The notes below the pieces were generated by a model. The model made no database searches, was not told the origin of the DNA, and worked only from the letters and a program-made list of their open reading frames with translations. Source: Perilla frutescens (taxonomy: Eukaryota; Streptophyta; Magnoliopsida; Lamiales; Lamiaceae). From it: a stretch of DNA of 64,000 nucleotides. Each line of letters opens with the position of its first letter. Position 1 is the first letter of the stretch. Both the position numbers and the translations under genes were made by a program. Of this stretch, positions 23,803 through 35,541 are shown piece after piece. The stretch is from NCBI GenBank assembly GCA_026008535.1, contig BRKX01000014.1:21846694-21910693 (forward strand), in the 5' to 3' direction.

Positions 23803-24175
23803 TTAGGGTTTATTAATCTCAATTACGGGTTATATTTAAGTTAAAAAAATTAATTGTTGAGCGTAATGCACGAGCCCATGCGTTAGCGTTGGGTGAGTGC
23901 ATTATGCGAGTCACCGGATTTAAAAAAAATTAACTAATTCATTTTAATTTTAGAGTTTATTAATTTCATTTTAGGGTATATATTTAATTTAAATTAGACT
24001 TTTTTATTTTCAATTACTATTTATATTTATTTCGAAAAAATTAATTGTCGAGCGCAATGCACGAGTCCATGTGTTAGCATCAGGCGAGTGCATTGCGCGA
24101 GTCACCAGATTTTAAAAAATTATATTAATTCATTTTAATTTTAAGGTTCACTAATTCCATTTTAGGGTATAAGAG
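23803..24175. repeat. Tandem duplication (~191-nt unit) with an internal hairpin
   Basis: Two copies are offset by 191 nt (GAGCG at 23859 and at 24050), each containing an inverted pair, GCGCAATGCAC and GTGCATTGCGC in the second copy, around a short loop, followed by GCGAGTCACC. The first copy has slightly changed arms. The flanking AATTCATTTTAATTTTA is also duplicated. Confidence 0.7.
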
Positions 24176-24796
24176 GCCCTTGGGTGAATATGGGCTTATT
24201 ATTGGGCTTTAATGAAAATAGACCTCTACAGTTAGCCCCTCATTACTTAAGGCTCGAGGATCGAGGATCATGTAATGAATATTGTCGCAATGTAGATGGA
24301 CGATCATAATTTATTTCGAATGATCACATAGCCCCAAATACAAAGGACGAATCGACGGTATTAACAAGTGACCCTGAGATCAACCCTCTGAAGGTTCCTA
24401 ACTTGAAGGAAGGTTCTGGGAAACTGAGGAGGTCGTGAAAGCAGACCCCGAGAGGCTCCAGACCTGAATGAAGGTCCTGGGGAGCTGAAAATGGTCGTGA
24501 GAGCTGACCTCGTAAAGCTCCAGACCTGGATGAAGGTCTTGGGGAGCTGAAAAAGGTCGTGAGAGCTAACCTCGTAAAGCTCCAGACCTGAATGAAGGTC
24601 CTGGGGAGCCGAAAAAGGCCGTGAAAGCTGACCTCGTGGGTTTTTAGACTAGAAGGTAGGTCTAAGGGTAAAGTAGTCTTTTTTACCCTTCTTACCGACT
24701 TTCCATCTTCTCTATAACTCCAGCCGTCCGATTTGCGAGATATGCGGTTTAGATTTAATTCCGATCCTTTGCGGGTTTTAAAAATAAATTCGTCCA
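24172..24796 (-). repeat. Probable 3' LTR of the Tat element, with 62-nt subrepeats
   Basis: The right edge is set by CGTCCA followed by a pyrimidine run ACCCTTCCCTCCTT (24797-24810), which on the minus strand is a polypurine tract leading to a TG start. The left edge is only approximate. Inside, about four copies of a 62-nt unit (AGCTCCAGACCTGAATGAAG...) lie at about 24387-24640. There is no second LTR in the window to confirm the limits. Confidence 0.5.
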
Positions 24797-25256
24797 ACCC
24801 TTCCCTCCTTACTTTCATTCAAAGCACGCCCAGTTACAAATTCTCATTTGAAGATTTTGCTCGAAATTTCTCTCTGAACCTCGCGCACCTCCATTCTTCC
24901 CGGAATCCAAGTTTTTCCCGCGCTCAACAAAGTTTCAATTTTCCAGGTTATTCCTCAATTCCCTTTCCCGTTTTCTTGAGGACTCTTGGGTTGATATCTT
25001 GAGATTTTACTTTAATAGTTGAGCCAGTAGAAGATTTTTGGTTTTCTTGTGGATTTTGCGTCTATAATCTTGGTGTGGTTTTCTGGAATTTTTGGTTGTC
25101 TGTTGATAGATTTTATCGTCGACGAGTCTAAACAGAGATGGGGTTTGAACAGGGGGTAGGCTACCGGAGTTTTTGGGTATAGATTCCTGACCTTGAGTAG
25201 GACCTTCTTCCGATAATCACCTTTAGATTCACGTTAGCGCTAGGGTTTTCTTACTA

Positions 25257-27279
25257 TGAATATGTCAGGTAGTAGTGATTCCGATGAAAGGACCCGAAGT
25301 TGGGATGGCGGCGCTAGGACAGTCAAATCGGAGCAATCCTCCGGCTCTGTCTCTGAATCTACTGAGATTGTTATCCCTCCGACCAAGACATCTGGGGAGA
25401 GGTCTGCCATTATTCCTCGTGTCGGAGGAGGGTCGGTGGTGAGTCGCCTTAAGGCTTCGAAGGTGGCCACCAAAAAACATGTGGATAAATTGAAGAAGCG
25501 GAAACCTGAGGCTGCGGGTTCTCCCTCTTCGAACGAAGATTTCAAGGCCGCCGAGGTCGCTCTACAAAAGTAGGAGATGACTTAGTTAAGAAAGTAACTT
25601 CTCCAGAATACTCGGGGTCAGGGGTAGAGATCCATGTCCCTAGGCCTTCTGATAGAGCCAACAGACCCCCTCCTGGCTTTACTACTTTTTATACCTTAGT
25701 TACCGACAAGGGCGTAGGGCTTTCTCTTCATCCTTTTTTTACTAAGATCTCACATTTTTATGGAATTGATCCTGCCCAAATATCACCAATAGGATGGTAC
25801 CATATGCTGGGCATGTACTATCTCTGAGAAAATCTAGGGTTTCCCGAACCCAGCATCAGGGAGTGGCATTCCTCATACAGAATAGTGGCCAGCCCCGGTC
25901 AGAAGGGTTTTTATTACTTTAACAAGTGGTTCGGGGAACGAGCCCCTCTAATAAACACTCTTCCTTCTTCGTCGGGGGATTGGAAGCCGAGGTTCGTCTT
26001 CATCCTAGCTGAAACTTCGATCGATAGGATCTTGCCAGCATCGTTCGCCGAAGCCCGTAGGTCTTTGAAGCCTGTCTCTGTTCTTTTTTATTTTTATTTA
26101 AACCATAACTATCTTTGAAGTCGTGCTTTGTGTCTTGCTGTAGGCTTCCATAAGTGAAAAGACGTAGCCGGCACTGAGGCTGAGCGAGTCGAGGCCGCCT
26201 TCTCCTTTTCTGAAGAAGACCGCCGGTTTGAAGCTGTTCGTCGAGGCCGAACCCTATTTGACATGGGGAAGTTGAAGATTCGTCCCTCTGACGACAAGGT
26301 GAAGGCCTTGGCTATAGCTAAGGTGTTGAGCCCCTCATCGTCCGGCGTCAAAAGACTTGCCGGGGCCACGCCTTCAGCCTCTCCCCCTTTGAAGAAACAG
26401 AAGGATCAAACTGGCCTCGAGGCTTCCACTCCTTCTCTTATGCCTCAGCCCGTGATCGATGTCGATGCCTTGGCTCCTAAGAAGGCTTCGAAGGGGTCGA
26501 GTAGCCTTAAGGTGCCTCTAAGGTCTTTTCTTCTCGACGTCTAGTCCGTCATTGCTGACGGCTGCTCTCCTTCAGAATTTGAGAAAGATAGCCTGGAAGA
26601 GCAAGCTCGACCCGCCTTCCAAATGCTGTCGAAGGTTTGTTTTCCTTATTCATGTTTGCTTTATGTGTTTATAATTATGTATAAATGAGTGCTTAATGTA
26701 GACTGGTTCGTTATGTTACAGGCCCTTTTCTGTCAATGCCAGCTCCGGAGTTAGGTCTCGGAGCACGCTGAGGGCCTCGAGAAGAGGTTGATGGAGCTCT
26801 CTGAGGAGCAGGAGAGGATCGCTGAGGAGAGGCGTGACATGGCTGCGGAGAAGTCGGCCCTGCTCGTTGAGAGGGACTCGGTTCGCGCTTTGGCCGCCGG
26901 GGCTCAGGTGTAACTTGACCGGGCTCTGGATCACCAAGCCTGACTGGAGATGTCGAAGGCCTCTCTGGAGTCGAGGCTGGCTGCTGCTAAGGTGAGGATC
27001 AAAGAGCTCGAGGCCCGCCATGCAACTCTGGAGTTTGCCTCGTTGGTCGACTCTCCAGAGTTCGAGCCCTACAAAGAACTCTTCTATCAAGAGGGTGGCT
27101 CCGCAGTGGTCGAGGCAATGAAGGAGAGGATGCCTGAACTTGATCTCTCCTTCCTTGATGCTGACGATGAGACAGAGACCAAGGCAGTCAGGGACTCCAC
27201 CGATGGGGCCGAGGAGAAGAGCACTGAGGCTGGAGAGGATGTGCGAAGGTGGCTACTTCGAAGGTCGAGAAGAGCGTAG
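25257..27279 (+). pseudogene. Antisense ORF of the Tat element (putative gypsy-type transposon domain), broken
   Basis: Reading + (opposite to gag-pol), frame pieces run from ATG 25257 (MNMSGSSDSDERT, Ser/Lys-rich) through a conserved core at 25650-26060 (FYTLVTDKGVGLSLHPFF, FYGIDPAQISPIGWYHM, FYYFNKWFGER) to a coiled-coil, Glu/Arg-rich tail at 26740-27279. The core resembles the putative gypsy-type transposon family (PF04195 as I recall it). Breaks: stop at 25571, stop in the core near 25825, a probable intron near 26070-26140 and further stops at 26910 and 26941. The function of such antisense ORFs is not known. The stretch 27280-27890 holds two similar tracts with GACTCC/GACGC motifs (about 27590-27700 and 27770-27880) and no gene. 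Confidence 0.65.
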
Positions 27280-27890
27280 AGGGTCATTCATGAACTCTTT
27301 CACGTTTCCTGTATAAATCCTGTTAGACAAATTTTAAACAACAACTGATATTATATTTTTTATGGAGATTTAATATGAATGGGTTGTCTATATCCATTGT
27401 TTTCATAATTGAAGCTTTTATTATTGCATTCATAGTGATAAATGGTAGGATTATAAGTAATTTTGTCCGTCTTCTGAGGACTCCTTCTGAGGCTAGTTCA
27501 GAGATGGTTAAAGAAAAATGAACAAATGTGAGGTGCGAGTGTTTTTCGAACTCATAGCAAAAGGGAGTTTGGTCTACTGGGCTTCTTCTCTCGACTCTGC
27601 TAGAAGGCGGGAGTAGGGGCCCCTGGACTTCGGGTTCTGTTAGTCACTCCGACGCTCAAGTCAATAAACAAATAATAAAGTACTTAAAGAACTAAAAAAT
27701 GAATAAACAAGAAAGGAGAAGTACGGTACTATTTTTTGGCTTCGAGGTCGATTTCTTCCCTCGATCTTACTGGAAAGCGGGGGTCAAAACTCCTGGGCTT
27801 CGGGTTTCTTTTAGTCACTCCGACGCCCAAGTCATTAAACAAATAATAAAGTACTTAAAAAACTAAAAAAGGAATAAAAAGTTGAAGAGT

Positions 27891-28967
27891 TTAGAAATAA
27901 TACTGTTTTAAATGTATGGTGTTCCTGCTATTGGCTATTGAATGCCCTTCTCTCGATCGGAGTTTGTAAGCTCCGTTCCCTATAACTTTCTCGATCTCAT
28001 AGGGGCCTTCCCAGTTTGGGGTTAGTTTTCCAGCTCCGCTTTCCTTTCTGTTCTGGAATACTTTCCTTAGCACCCAATCTCCTGTTTTGAATGTTCGCAG
28101 CTTTGTGTTTCTATCAAAGTGTCTTCTTATTTTCTGTTGGTAGGTGAATATTTTCATTGTGGCTTTATCTCGAAGTTCATCGATGGTGTCAAGGTTGGCT
28201 TCGAGCTCGAAGTTATTGGTTTTATCCGACCATTCAGTTCTTGCCGACCCTATTTCTGCTTCTATTGGGAGGACTGCTTCCGAGCCATAGGCGAGAGCGT
28301 AAGGGGTTTCTCCCGTAGTGGTCCGGGTGGTGGTCCAATAAGACCAGAGGACCCCTGGGAGCTGTTCGACCCATTGTCCTTTATGTTCGGGGAGCCTTTT
28401 CTTCAAGATGTTCAAGATTGTTTTGTTGGTCACTTCGGCTTGACCATTCGAGGCTGGATGCCTTGGTGTGGAGAAAGAGAGCCTGGCGTTCCAATAGCGA
28501 CAGAAGTCTTGGAATTTTGAACTTATGAATTGGGAGCCGTTGTCGGTAATTATTTCTTTAGGAACTCCGAACCTGCAAATAACGAATTTCCACAAAAAAT
28601 TACATACCTCGGTGTCTCTTATTCGTGCGAAGGCTTCTACCTCAGCCCATTTGGTAAAGTAATCTATCACGACCAAGATAAAACATTTCTGATTCGACCT
28701 CTTTGGCAATGGTCCCACGATGTCCATTCCCCACTTCATGAATAACCAAGGTATGGTGGCGGTGTGCAGAGGTTCTGGCGGTATGTGAGTCGTTTGGGAA
28801 AACCTCTGGCATTTGTCACATTTTTTGGCATAATTTTTAGCGTCTTCCCTCATAATTGGCCAGTAAAAGCCGGCTGTTAATGCTCAGTTAGCCAGGCTTC
28901 TATGTCCTGAGTGGTTTCCACATTTGTCGTCGTGGAGCTCGGTTAGGATATACTTTGCTTGGGTTAG
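27891..28967 (-). pseudogene. Ty3/Gypsy integrase of the Tat element
   Basis: The uninterrupted part 28853-27891 (320 aa) carries the end of the HHCC zinc site (CDKC), catalytic Asp44 (MDIVGP), Asp104 (TDNGSQF) and Glu140 (NGQAE), giving the DDE spacing of 35 residues between the last two, and a GPY-type C-terminal module (WEGPYEIEKVIGNGAYKL). The His part of the zinc site lies upstream (LHDDKCGNHSGHRSLA) but a TGA at 28886-28884 interrupts it. The frame is then cut by the Athila insertion at 28968; its other half continues at 36985. Confidence 0.88.
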
Positions 28968-30388
28968 TGGTGCGTCGTTTTACACCAAAAATAAAATGTT
29001 CCGACTGGTCTGTCGGTATGCCCTTACTGCAGAGTACAGCGGCGAGCAGGATCGTCTCCCAAAGGACCGGCGAGTTTCACTTTTATTTTCCAATCTGTAT
29101 AACCAACTTTAACAAGGGAAATTCGAATTTTATGAACTAACTGGAACAGCAAAATAAAAGAACTAAATCAAGTAAAATAATTAGGCAATAAACGAAATTG
29201 ATAATTATGAAGAAAATATCCCGGACTGCAAATAACTCCACTCTAGCTAACGAACCGATCACAGATGCAAAGATGAATTCAAATAAATCATGCAACCAGT
29301 TATAGACGCCGAAGACACTTACTGACACGTCCTTATTTCTCCGTATTTTATCGTTAACCAGGAAGACACTTCACCGATTAATTCCCTAATCGACTGACAA
29401 ACGTAAAGAGACACTCTTATGGTTTTAATGAGTCGACAGCCTTGTGATCTAGAGAAACCCGATTCTAATCTACCCAACTCTGACACAGGAAGGATAAAAT
29501 TAGACTGCTACTCCCCTGGTTTCAAGAACCGTTTTACCACAGATTAAACTTAAACCACGTTTACTTATGGCCGGTTTAATTGGCTACTAATTAATCTCGC
29601 GTTCCTAAATATTTGCAACTACTTAGAAAACACGAAACAATTAACAACAATAAAAACGAGATATAGCAGACACATGCATTCAAAGGAATTAGAGAGCAGT
29701 TCGATCTCACAGTCGGTTGCTAGAGCTTCGTTGATTCGCGTCCGAGATATGCGAGTAAATTAGCTAGACTTCATGAAGTAGTATGATCGCATAGAATTGT
29801 AAAAACCGAACACCATGAATCGAAAATAAGCTGAATAGAAATTGAATAATACTGCGTCTATGCGCTGTTCTGGAACGATGATGTCTCGTTCTGTCTTCTC
29901 ACGATGATCGCTGTTCTTGAATAGAATAAATCCTAATATATCTAGCTACCAAAAATAGAGTTCTACTCCAACTAGGAAACAAATATAAAAATCTTATCTA
30001 AACTAGGTAATTAACAAAATAGAATCCTGGTTATATTTGGACACTTTCAAAACCGCCTCCAGCTCTTCAAAGTCAGATAATTCTCGCTGGGCCCGCTGGA
30101 GGCTTCAAAACATGGGCTCAAACCATCAAAAACACTTCTCGGCCCATCTGATCTGTACAGCAAAAATTCGGTTTCACTGGTATGCCCTTACGGCATGCTT
30201 TCTCCGCAGTATTCCCTTACCACTGATCCATACTTTGCAAAATGCACCTCTTTTCCTTTAATTGAGACTAACTACCTGCAAAAACTCAAGGCACAAAACT
30301 ATCCACAAAATATATCCAATTGGTAGTTAGTCTAGCACAATATACACTAAAAATCACCCTTAAAACATAGAGGATTTAGGACCAATCA
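28968..30388 (-). repeat. 3' LTR of the Athila element
   Basis: On the plus strand it starts TGGTGCGTCG and ends GGACCAATCA; on the coding strand it runs TGATTGG...GCACCA. It is identical in length to the other LTR. Confidence 0.92.
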
Positions 30389-30404
30389 AACTACCCCACA
30401 CTTG
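30389..30404 (-). other. Polypurine tract of the Athila element
   Basis: On the minus strand CAAGTGTGGGGTAGTT directly precedes the 3' LTR and would prime plus-strand DNA synthesis. A similar GTGTGGGGTGGGG tract lies further in, at about 31684-31698. The stretch 30405-31816 between them is non-coding with long T tracts (30968-31040). Confidence 0.65.
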
Positions 30405-31816
30405 AACGTTGCTCGTCCTCGAGCACATGCAAAAACAACTCAAACACACAACTTTCGAAAACACAAAAACTTGCAAATATTGACTGTTCAATTTTGAGCA
30501 TAAAAATGAGTAAAGGCTGTCATGTTACATTCCACAGAACACAACCCATTTTGCTTCATAATCATGCATGTATTCATCATTCGAGTTAAGAAAGTGCATT
30601 TCAATCCAGCCTCACTGGAGATCACTCAAATTCACTCGAAAACAAATGGGAATAGGAAGAATTCTCTCAATCAAGATGGTGCGCTTTCAATCATAGAATT
30701 GCCTTTCTTGTCACAGTTGCATTTATCATTTAAACCATGTGTGAATCAAAAGGTCTTTTATTCAAGGTTGTAACGGGGCTAGGGTGAAAGGTAGGATAAT
30801 TATGGCTTAAGTAGGCAAAATGGGGGAAATCATGCAAGTGCTTTCGCTTCATAGCTAGCTGCAACTGTTTAAAAAATTTGTTCAACACCAGTGCTCAGGT
30901 TTCATCAACAATCTGCTTGTTTCTCCTTTTCTTTTCTTCCCCCTTCTGTCCTCTTCTCTTTATTATATATTTTTTTTTTCTTTTTTTTTTTTTCTCTGAA
31001 GCTTTGCTTCGGTTTTCTTTCTCTTTTTTTTTTTTTTTTTGAAATAGGACAGAGGTCTTAACATTTTTCCTTCATGCACTGAACAACTGCTTCGTACAGC
31101 TTCAACAGATAACACTTACATGTTCCCTTAGGTGTGCAAAACTGGTTTGTAGAATGAAAAGGGTTTGGCTAAGTGTTTCTTGGTTTGCACAAAAAGAAAT
31201 GAAGGTAGAATGGCTCAAATGGGTTCACTAGGGGAAAATGCACAGGTTGGTCAATTTAGGGAGCAAAAACAGAGGTTAAACCTAAATGCCTTTATCATGT
31301 TTCAACATAATTCAAAGATAAGCAACCGTGGCAATTAGGCAATTCAAAATATCCAACACAACAATCTTTCACTCTTAATCAAAGAAAACGAGCTTCCTTA
31401 ATGTAAAATGTTACTGCTCAGGCTCAAAACTCACATATATGTGGCATAGAAGATGTGATCAAACTGCACATTCCATCATCCTCGAAATCATGCAAAAACA
31501 GCATATTCTATTCCACAAAACAACAACACAACCAATCCATCAATCCTCATAACAGCCCATACTCCTTCTATCTCTAGTGTCAAACAGGCATATTTGCAAC
31601 AAATTTCAAAAACAAACATACACACACAGCAAAATCATGAAAACACTACACAATCATAAACCAAGGATGGGGATTCTTGGGTTTCCCCACCCCACACTTA
31701 GAAGATGACCGTGTCCTCACAGGTCAAAACACAGAAGAAAAACAAAAAGAAAACTGAAAAAAAATGCATAAAGCAAAACAAAGTAGGGGTAGAAGAGTGG
31801 ACCAAAATCGCAAAGC

Positions 31817-33241
31817 TCAAGGGTGGGATGCAAGGTGTCGGACCGCCTGCTCCAGGGCTGCAATCCGTGTATCAATATCTGCCAAGCTGCGCCGGATTGG
31901 CTGGAGTAAGGCCTCGAAAGCGGTGAGGAGAGCGGTGGGGTCAAAACCTGCAGAAGAAACACTCGGGGCAAGAGCACCCGGTGGAGCAAACTGAAAGTGC
32001 CCGGAGGCGTCAACCAATAACAAACGCATCTTGTTCAACTCAGACATAGTAATCAAAGTGCGAGGAATAGTGGCATAGCCATCCAAAGGAACAGTAAGAC
32101 GCTCAGCTAAGAGTGTGATAAAATGACCCAATGGCACCTTGCCTTTCGGCCGAGAAGCGCTAAAAGCAAACTGGGAAGCCAACCAAAAACCAAAATTCAC
32201 CTTTTCTTTCTTTAGCATGCAAGTGAGCAAAAAGACCTCATGTTTGGTGACTACAGTGAGCATATCAATACGACCAAAGAAATTGATAACCAAGAACCGA
32301 TGACAAAGACGCATAGCATCATCACGGATAGACACGTTTTTTGCCAATCTTTGCACATACTCACGCTCAATCGACAATGCACGCCACTGTGCAGTTAAGG
32401 CAGACTCAGTCTCCTCAGGGGCATCACACCAAGCACAATCATACTCAACACCAAGTAAAGACTCATCCGACTCAAACCCAAGGAGTACATTCAATTCATT
32501 CACAGAAAAGTTAAAATTACGACCACCCATACGAAATAGAATAGCATGTGAATCCGATAAAGAACTCGAAGAGATGAACACAAAAGAAGCCAGAAATTCA
32601 ACAGTTAACATATCGAAAACAGGACGATCAATGTCCAAAAAGGGTTCCCAACCGATTCCCTTGAAATATTCACGGATAGAAGAATTTACCTCGAGGGAAG
32701 CAATATCCTCCCAATCAAAGAGTCGCAGTCCAAGGAGTGTCCGGGTGGTGAACTTCTGGAAACGTCGCTCGAAGTCGGCCTCCAGGCGGAAACGAGGCCG
32801 GCGACCACGAGGGCGTTGAGAGGAAGATGGATCAGCGGATGGCGGCGGTGACTTCGGCGGAGCAGACGACGCAACGACTGGAGATTTCGGTGGAGATGGT
32901 GGTGGAGTGACAGGCCGCAGGGGTTGTTTGGGAGTGCGGCGTTTCTTGGATGTCTCGGCGGCAGTAGCGGGGGCCTTCCGTTTCTGGAAGCCTCCCGCTG
33001 TAGACTTGGATCGAACCCTTGGCGAAGGGGAAGATGAGGGCTCTGGTTCGGGCGACATTGGCGGCGAGAGTGCGGGAGTAGGGGTAGGCGATGGTTCCCG
33101 AGTTGGAGAGGGTGTGGGTTCGTCGACCAGGATTCGAGGCGGTGGAGTGGCGGTTCTTGCTCGGCCGCGAGTCCGTGGTGGGCGAGGTGGCGGAGGCGAG
33201 GCGGTGGAGCCGGCTGGTTTCTTGCCTTTGCTGCGAGCCAT
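31817..33241 (-). CDS. ATHILA ORF-1-family protein of the nested element
   Basis: A 474-aa intact frame. Residues 1-145 are a Pro/Ser/Arg-rich disordered tail (basic MARSKGKK start, many SPxP repeats). Residues about 150-420 are a globular region with ATHILA-family features (FRMGGRNFNFSVNELNVLLGFES, LCHRFLVINFFGR, KKEKVNFGFWLASQF). The C-terminus is a predicted helix with heptad-like spacing (LLTAFEALLQPIRRSLADIDTRIAALEQAVRHL), a likely coiled coil. Family members occur in Athila elements and their function is not established. It lies downstream of gag, where pol would normally be, before the 3' LTR. The start ATG at 33241 is followed by a long open frame with no internal stop. Confidence 0.85.
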   Translation of the reverse strand: MARSKGKKPAGSTASPPPPRPPRTRGRARTATPPPRILVDEPTPSPTREPSPTPTPALSPPMSPEPEPSSSPSPRVRSKSTAGGFQKRKAPATAAETSKKRRTPKQPLRPVTPPPSPPKSPVVASSAPPKSPPPSADPSSSQRPRGRRPRFRLEADFERRFQKFTTRTLLGLRLFDWEDIASLEVNSSIREYFKGIGWEPFLDIDRPVFDMLTVEFLASFVFISSSSLSDSHAILFRMGGRNFNFSVNELNVLLGFESDESLLGVEYDCAWCDAPEETESALTAQWRALSIEREYVQRLAKNVSIRDDAMRLCHRFLVINFFGRIDMLTVVTKHEVFLLTCMLKKEKVNFGFWLASQFAFSASRPKGKVPLGHFITLLAERLTVPLDGYATIPRTLITMSELNKMRLLLVDASGHFQFAPPGALAPSVSSAGFDPTALLTAFEALLQPIRRSLADIDTRIAALEQAVRHLASHP

Positions 33242-33518
33242 GGCGGAAGTAAGCGCGGGAGGCGAAAAGGCGGTAAAAACTTGAAAAGAAAGAGTAAAAT
33301 TCGTAAGTGGCAGATTAGAGTAAAAAAATTTAGGGCTAAGTGGAAAAAGAGATCCCCCAAATTAAATGAGGGAATATTGCAAGGAGGCCCTTCCCAGAAC
33401 TAGATTGCCCCAAAACCCCTTTTTCCCTTCAAGCTTAATACAAAAAACCTTTAAAGCAGCAAGATATCTCTATACTTAGAGAAATTCGACCCCAGCATAT
33501 ATCTCATCAAAATAACAT

Positions 33519-33521
<3 letters not shown>

Positions 33522-33552
<31 letters not shown>
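33522..33552. repeat. Poly-T tract (~31 nt) between gag and ORF-1
   Basis: On the coding strand it is poly-A. The surrounding 33360-33660 is non-coding and ends in GTTGCCTCCCGAGAAGCGC, a stretch I associate with internal non-coding regions of Athila-like elements. Confidence 0.9.
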
Positions 33553-33555
<3 letters not shown>

Positions 33556-33685
33556 GTGTTGTAACCGATAGGAAAAGAAAACAGAAAGCAAATACTAAAA
33601 AGCAAAATAAAACAAGAAAACGTCGGGTTGCCTCCCGAGAAGCGCCGTTAGTTAACGTCGTGGGCTCGACGCATGTAGAACTCGA

Positions 33686-35482
33686 TCATGAGACAATTTC
33701 AGAGGTAGCAGATCTACCCCTGTCGAAAGGAATCGTCTCTATCCTCACACCTTTATGCTTTCTCAAAAGCTCGACCATCCTTACTTCTTGCCCGTTCAGC
33801 TCCAACACTGGGGTCTTCACAGGAGCTAGTAAAATAGGTTCTGAGTTGGTCGGTAAGGGCAGACGGCCCGTCAGACTCTGAGTTGGAAATTCATTGGTGG
33901 GGTACAGCTGCATGATGACATCTCGAATCTCCTCGTCTTCATCTGTTATTGCAGCGGTTTCAGTCAGCCCACCAACGAGTACCTTTTTGAATAGCTCGAT
34001 AATCTCTTTCTCATCATCTTCCTTCTTGTTTCGAACCAACCTGAAAGGAAAAGAGGCTGCAATCAGAGAGTTAGGAACTTTAGTTTTAGATTTCACCTTA
34101 GTAGGGGCAGACTCAAAAGCTGGCTGTTCTCCTTCTGCACTGGATTTGTTTTCAGTCTGTGCAGTATGCCCATACTGCGGGTTCTTTTCCTTCTTAGCCT
34201 CCACGTCATCCAACTCCTCCGTACTTCTCAAAGTGATAGCGCAAACATGCGCTCTTGGATTCATTTCAGTTTGGGAAGGGAGTGTGCCTTGATTCACCTG
34301 CATTTTGTTCATTTGAGTGGCAAGCTGGGTGATCTGTGTGCCCATACTGCCGAGGGCAGCCTGAGTCTCCTGCTGGAACGCCTTCTGACTTTGTGCCAAA
34401 TTGTTCACCAAGGCACTGCTCTGCTCGAGGCACTTCATAATATCACTCATACTGGGAATAGGCTTGTCAGTATGGGCATACTGACTGCCCTGTGGCTGTC
34501 TCCAGTCGAGGTTCGGATGGTCCATCCAATCTGGATTGATTGTGTTTGAGTATGGATCATAATTCCTCCGTCTTTGGGAATCAAATTGTGCATCACCGTA
34601 CCTATAGTGGGCTCGCTCAGTACGAGGATCGTGCAAGGCAGGACAAGCATCAGTGGAATGGCCATTCTCCGAGCAGACTCCACAGCGAATATTTTGAGTT
34701 TGCGCCACAGCTAGATCTCTAACTAGAGAAGTTAGAGCATCGATCTTCTCATTGACACTGGAGTGTTCAGCTCGATCAATCCTCTTCACAGGTCCATACC
34801 AGTCATCGTCCTCTTCTTCATATTGTTGACCTCCAGAGACCATGTCGATGATAAGTTGTTTTGCCTCGGCCAGTGTCTTATTTGTGAGAGATCCTCCACT
34901 CGCAGCATCAACAATTTTCCTGTCAAAAGTAGACATGCCACGGTAAAAGTAATTTGTTAGCAATTGATAATCTGTGAACCCATGGTCTGGACACTTGCGA
35001 CATAGCTGCTGGAACCGCTCCCAATACTCGGCTAAGCTCTCATTCTGCTTTTGTTTGATGCTACTAATTGCCATCCTCAGGTTTGCCGCTCGGGACTCCG
35101 GAAAAAACTTGCGTAGGAATTGTCCCTCTAGCTCATTCCAGGTAGTGATCGACCTGGGTGGAAGATCAAACAACCAGTCTCTCGCGTTTCCCTGCAACGT
35201 ATGAGAAAAAGTTAGTAACCTCAGATTATCGGCGGTAAAACCTTGCGGCCTCAGAGTGGAGCAGATGAGGTCGAATTCAGACAAGTGCTTGTGCGCACTC
35301 TCTCCTGGCAAATTACTAAACTTTGGCAACACTTGAATGAATTCAGGTCTGATCTCCGAAGTGGCTGCAATGGTAGGTAGTACGATGCAAATGGGTCTAT
35401 TGTTTCTGTGGCGACCAAGCTCTTTTATGAGAGGTTCAGGTTCGGGAGCATTTACGAGAGCTTGATTCCCGTTGTTAGCCAT
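33686..35482 (-). CDS. gag: Gag polyprotein of the Athila element
   Basis: An intact 598-aa frame. A retrotransposon gag domain spans about residues 45-190 (HTLQGNARDWLFDLP, WNELEGQFLRKFFP, ESLAEYWERFQQLC). A CCHC zinc knuckle is C267, C270, H275, C280 (CGVCSENGHSTDAC). Residues 360-400 are Gln-rich and probably helical. The product would package element RNA into virus-like particles. The frame starts 82 nt inside the 5' LTR and close to the primer site, as in Athila. It ends after FPFRLVRNKKEDDEKEI... without an aspartic protease motif, so the usual gag-pol fusion is cut off. No frameshift is seen. Confidence 0.93.
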   Translation of the reverse strand: MANNGNQALVNAPEPEPLIKELGRHRNNRPICIVLPTIAATSEIRPEFIQVLPKFSNLPGESAHKHLSEFDLICSTLRPQGFTADNLRLLTFSHTLQGNARDWLFDLPPRSITTWNELEGQFLRKFFPESRAANLRMAISSIKQKQNESLAEYWERFQQLCRKCPDHGFTDYQLLTNYFYRGMSTFDRKIVDAASGGSLTNKTLAEAKQLIIDMVSGGQQYEEEDDDWYGPVKRIDRAEHSSVNEKIDALTSLVRDLAVAQTQNIRCGVCSENGHSTDACPALHDPRTERAHYRYGDAQFDSQRRRNYDPYSNTINPDWMDHPNLDWRQPQGSQYAHTDKPIPSMSDIMKCLEQSSALVNNLAQSQKAFQQETQAALGSMGTQITQLATQMNKMQVNQGTLPSQTEMNPRAHVCAITLRSTEELDDVEAKKEKNPQYGHTAQTENKSSAEGEQPAFESAPTKVKSKTKVPNSLIAASFPFRLVRNKKEDDEKEIIELFKKVLVGGLTETAAITDEDEEIRDVIMQLYPTNEFPTQSLTGRLPLPTNSEPILLAPVKTPVLELNGQEVRMVELLRKHKGVRIETIPFDRGRSATSEIVS

Positions 35483-35541
35483 GTTTCCCTAGAAAAAATA
35501 CAAACTGAAAATATAAGAATAATTACTGCTTAAAAACCGAT

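Noticed and set aside
28119..28745. + strand frames of 71-133 codons within the integrase
   Set aside because: Antisense shadows of the integrase frame.
29137..30261. Short frames inside both Athila LTRs (also at 35733-36857)
   Set aside because: They occur identically in both LTRs and lie in untranslated repeat sequence; duplication explains their presence in two places.
32686..33360. 224-codon Pro/Leu-rich minus-strand frame
   Set aside because: An alternate frame of the Pro/Ser-rich N-terminal part of the ATHILA ORF-1 protein; the composition is an artefact of that low-complexity region.
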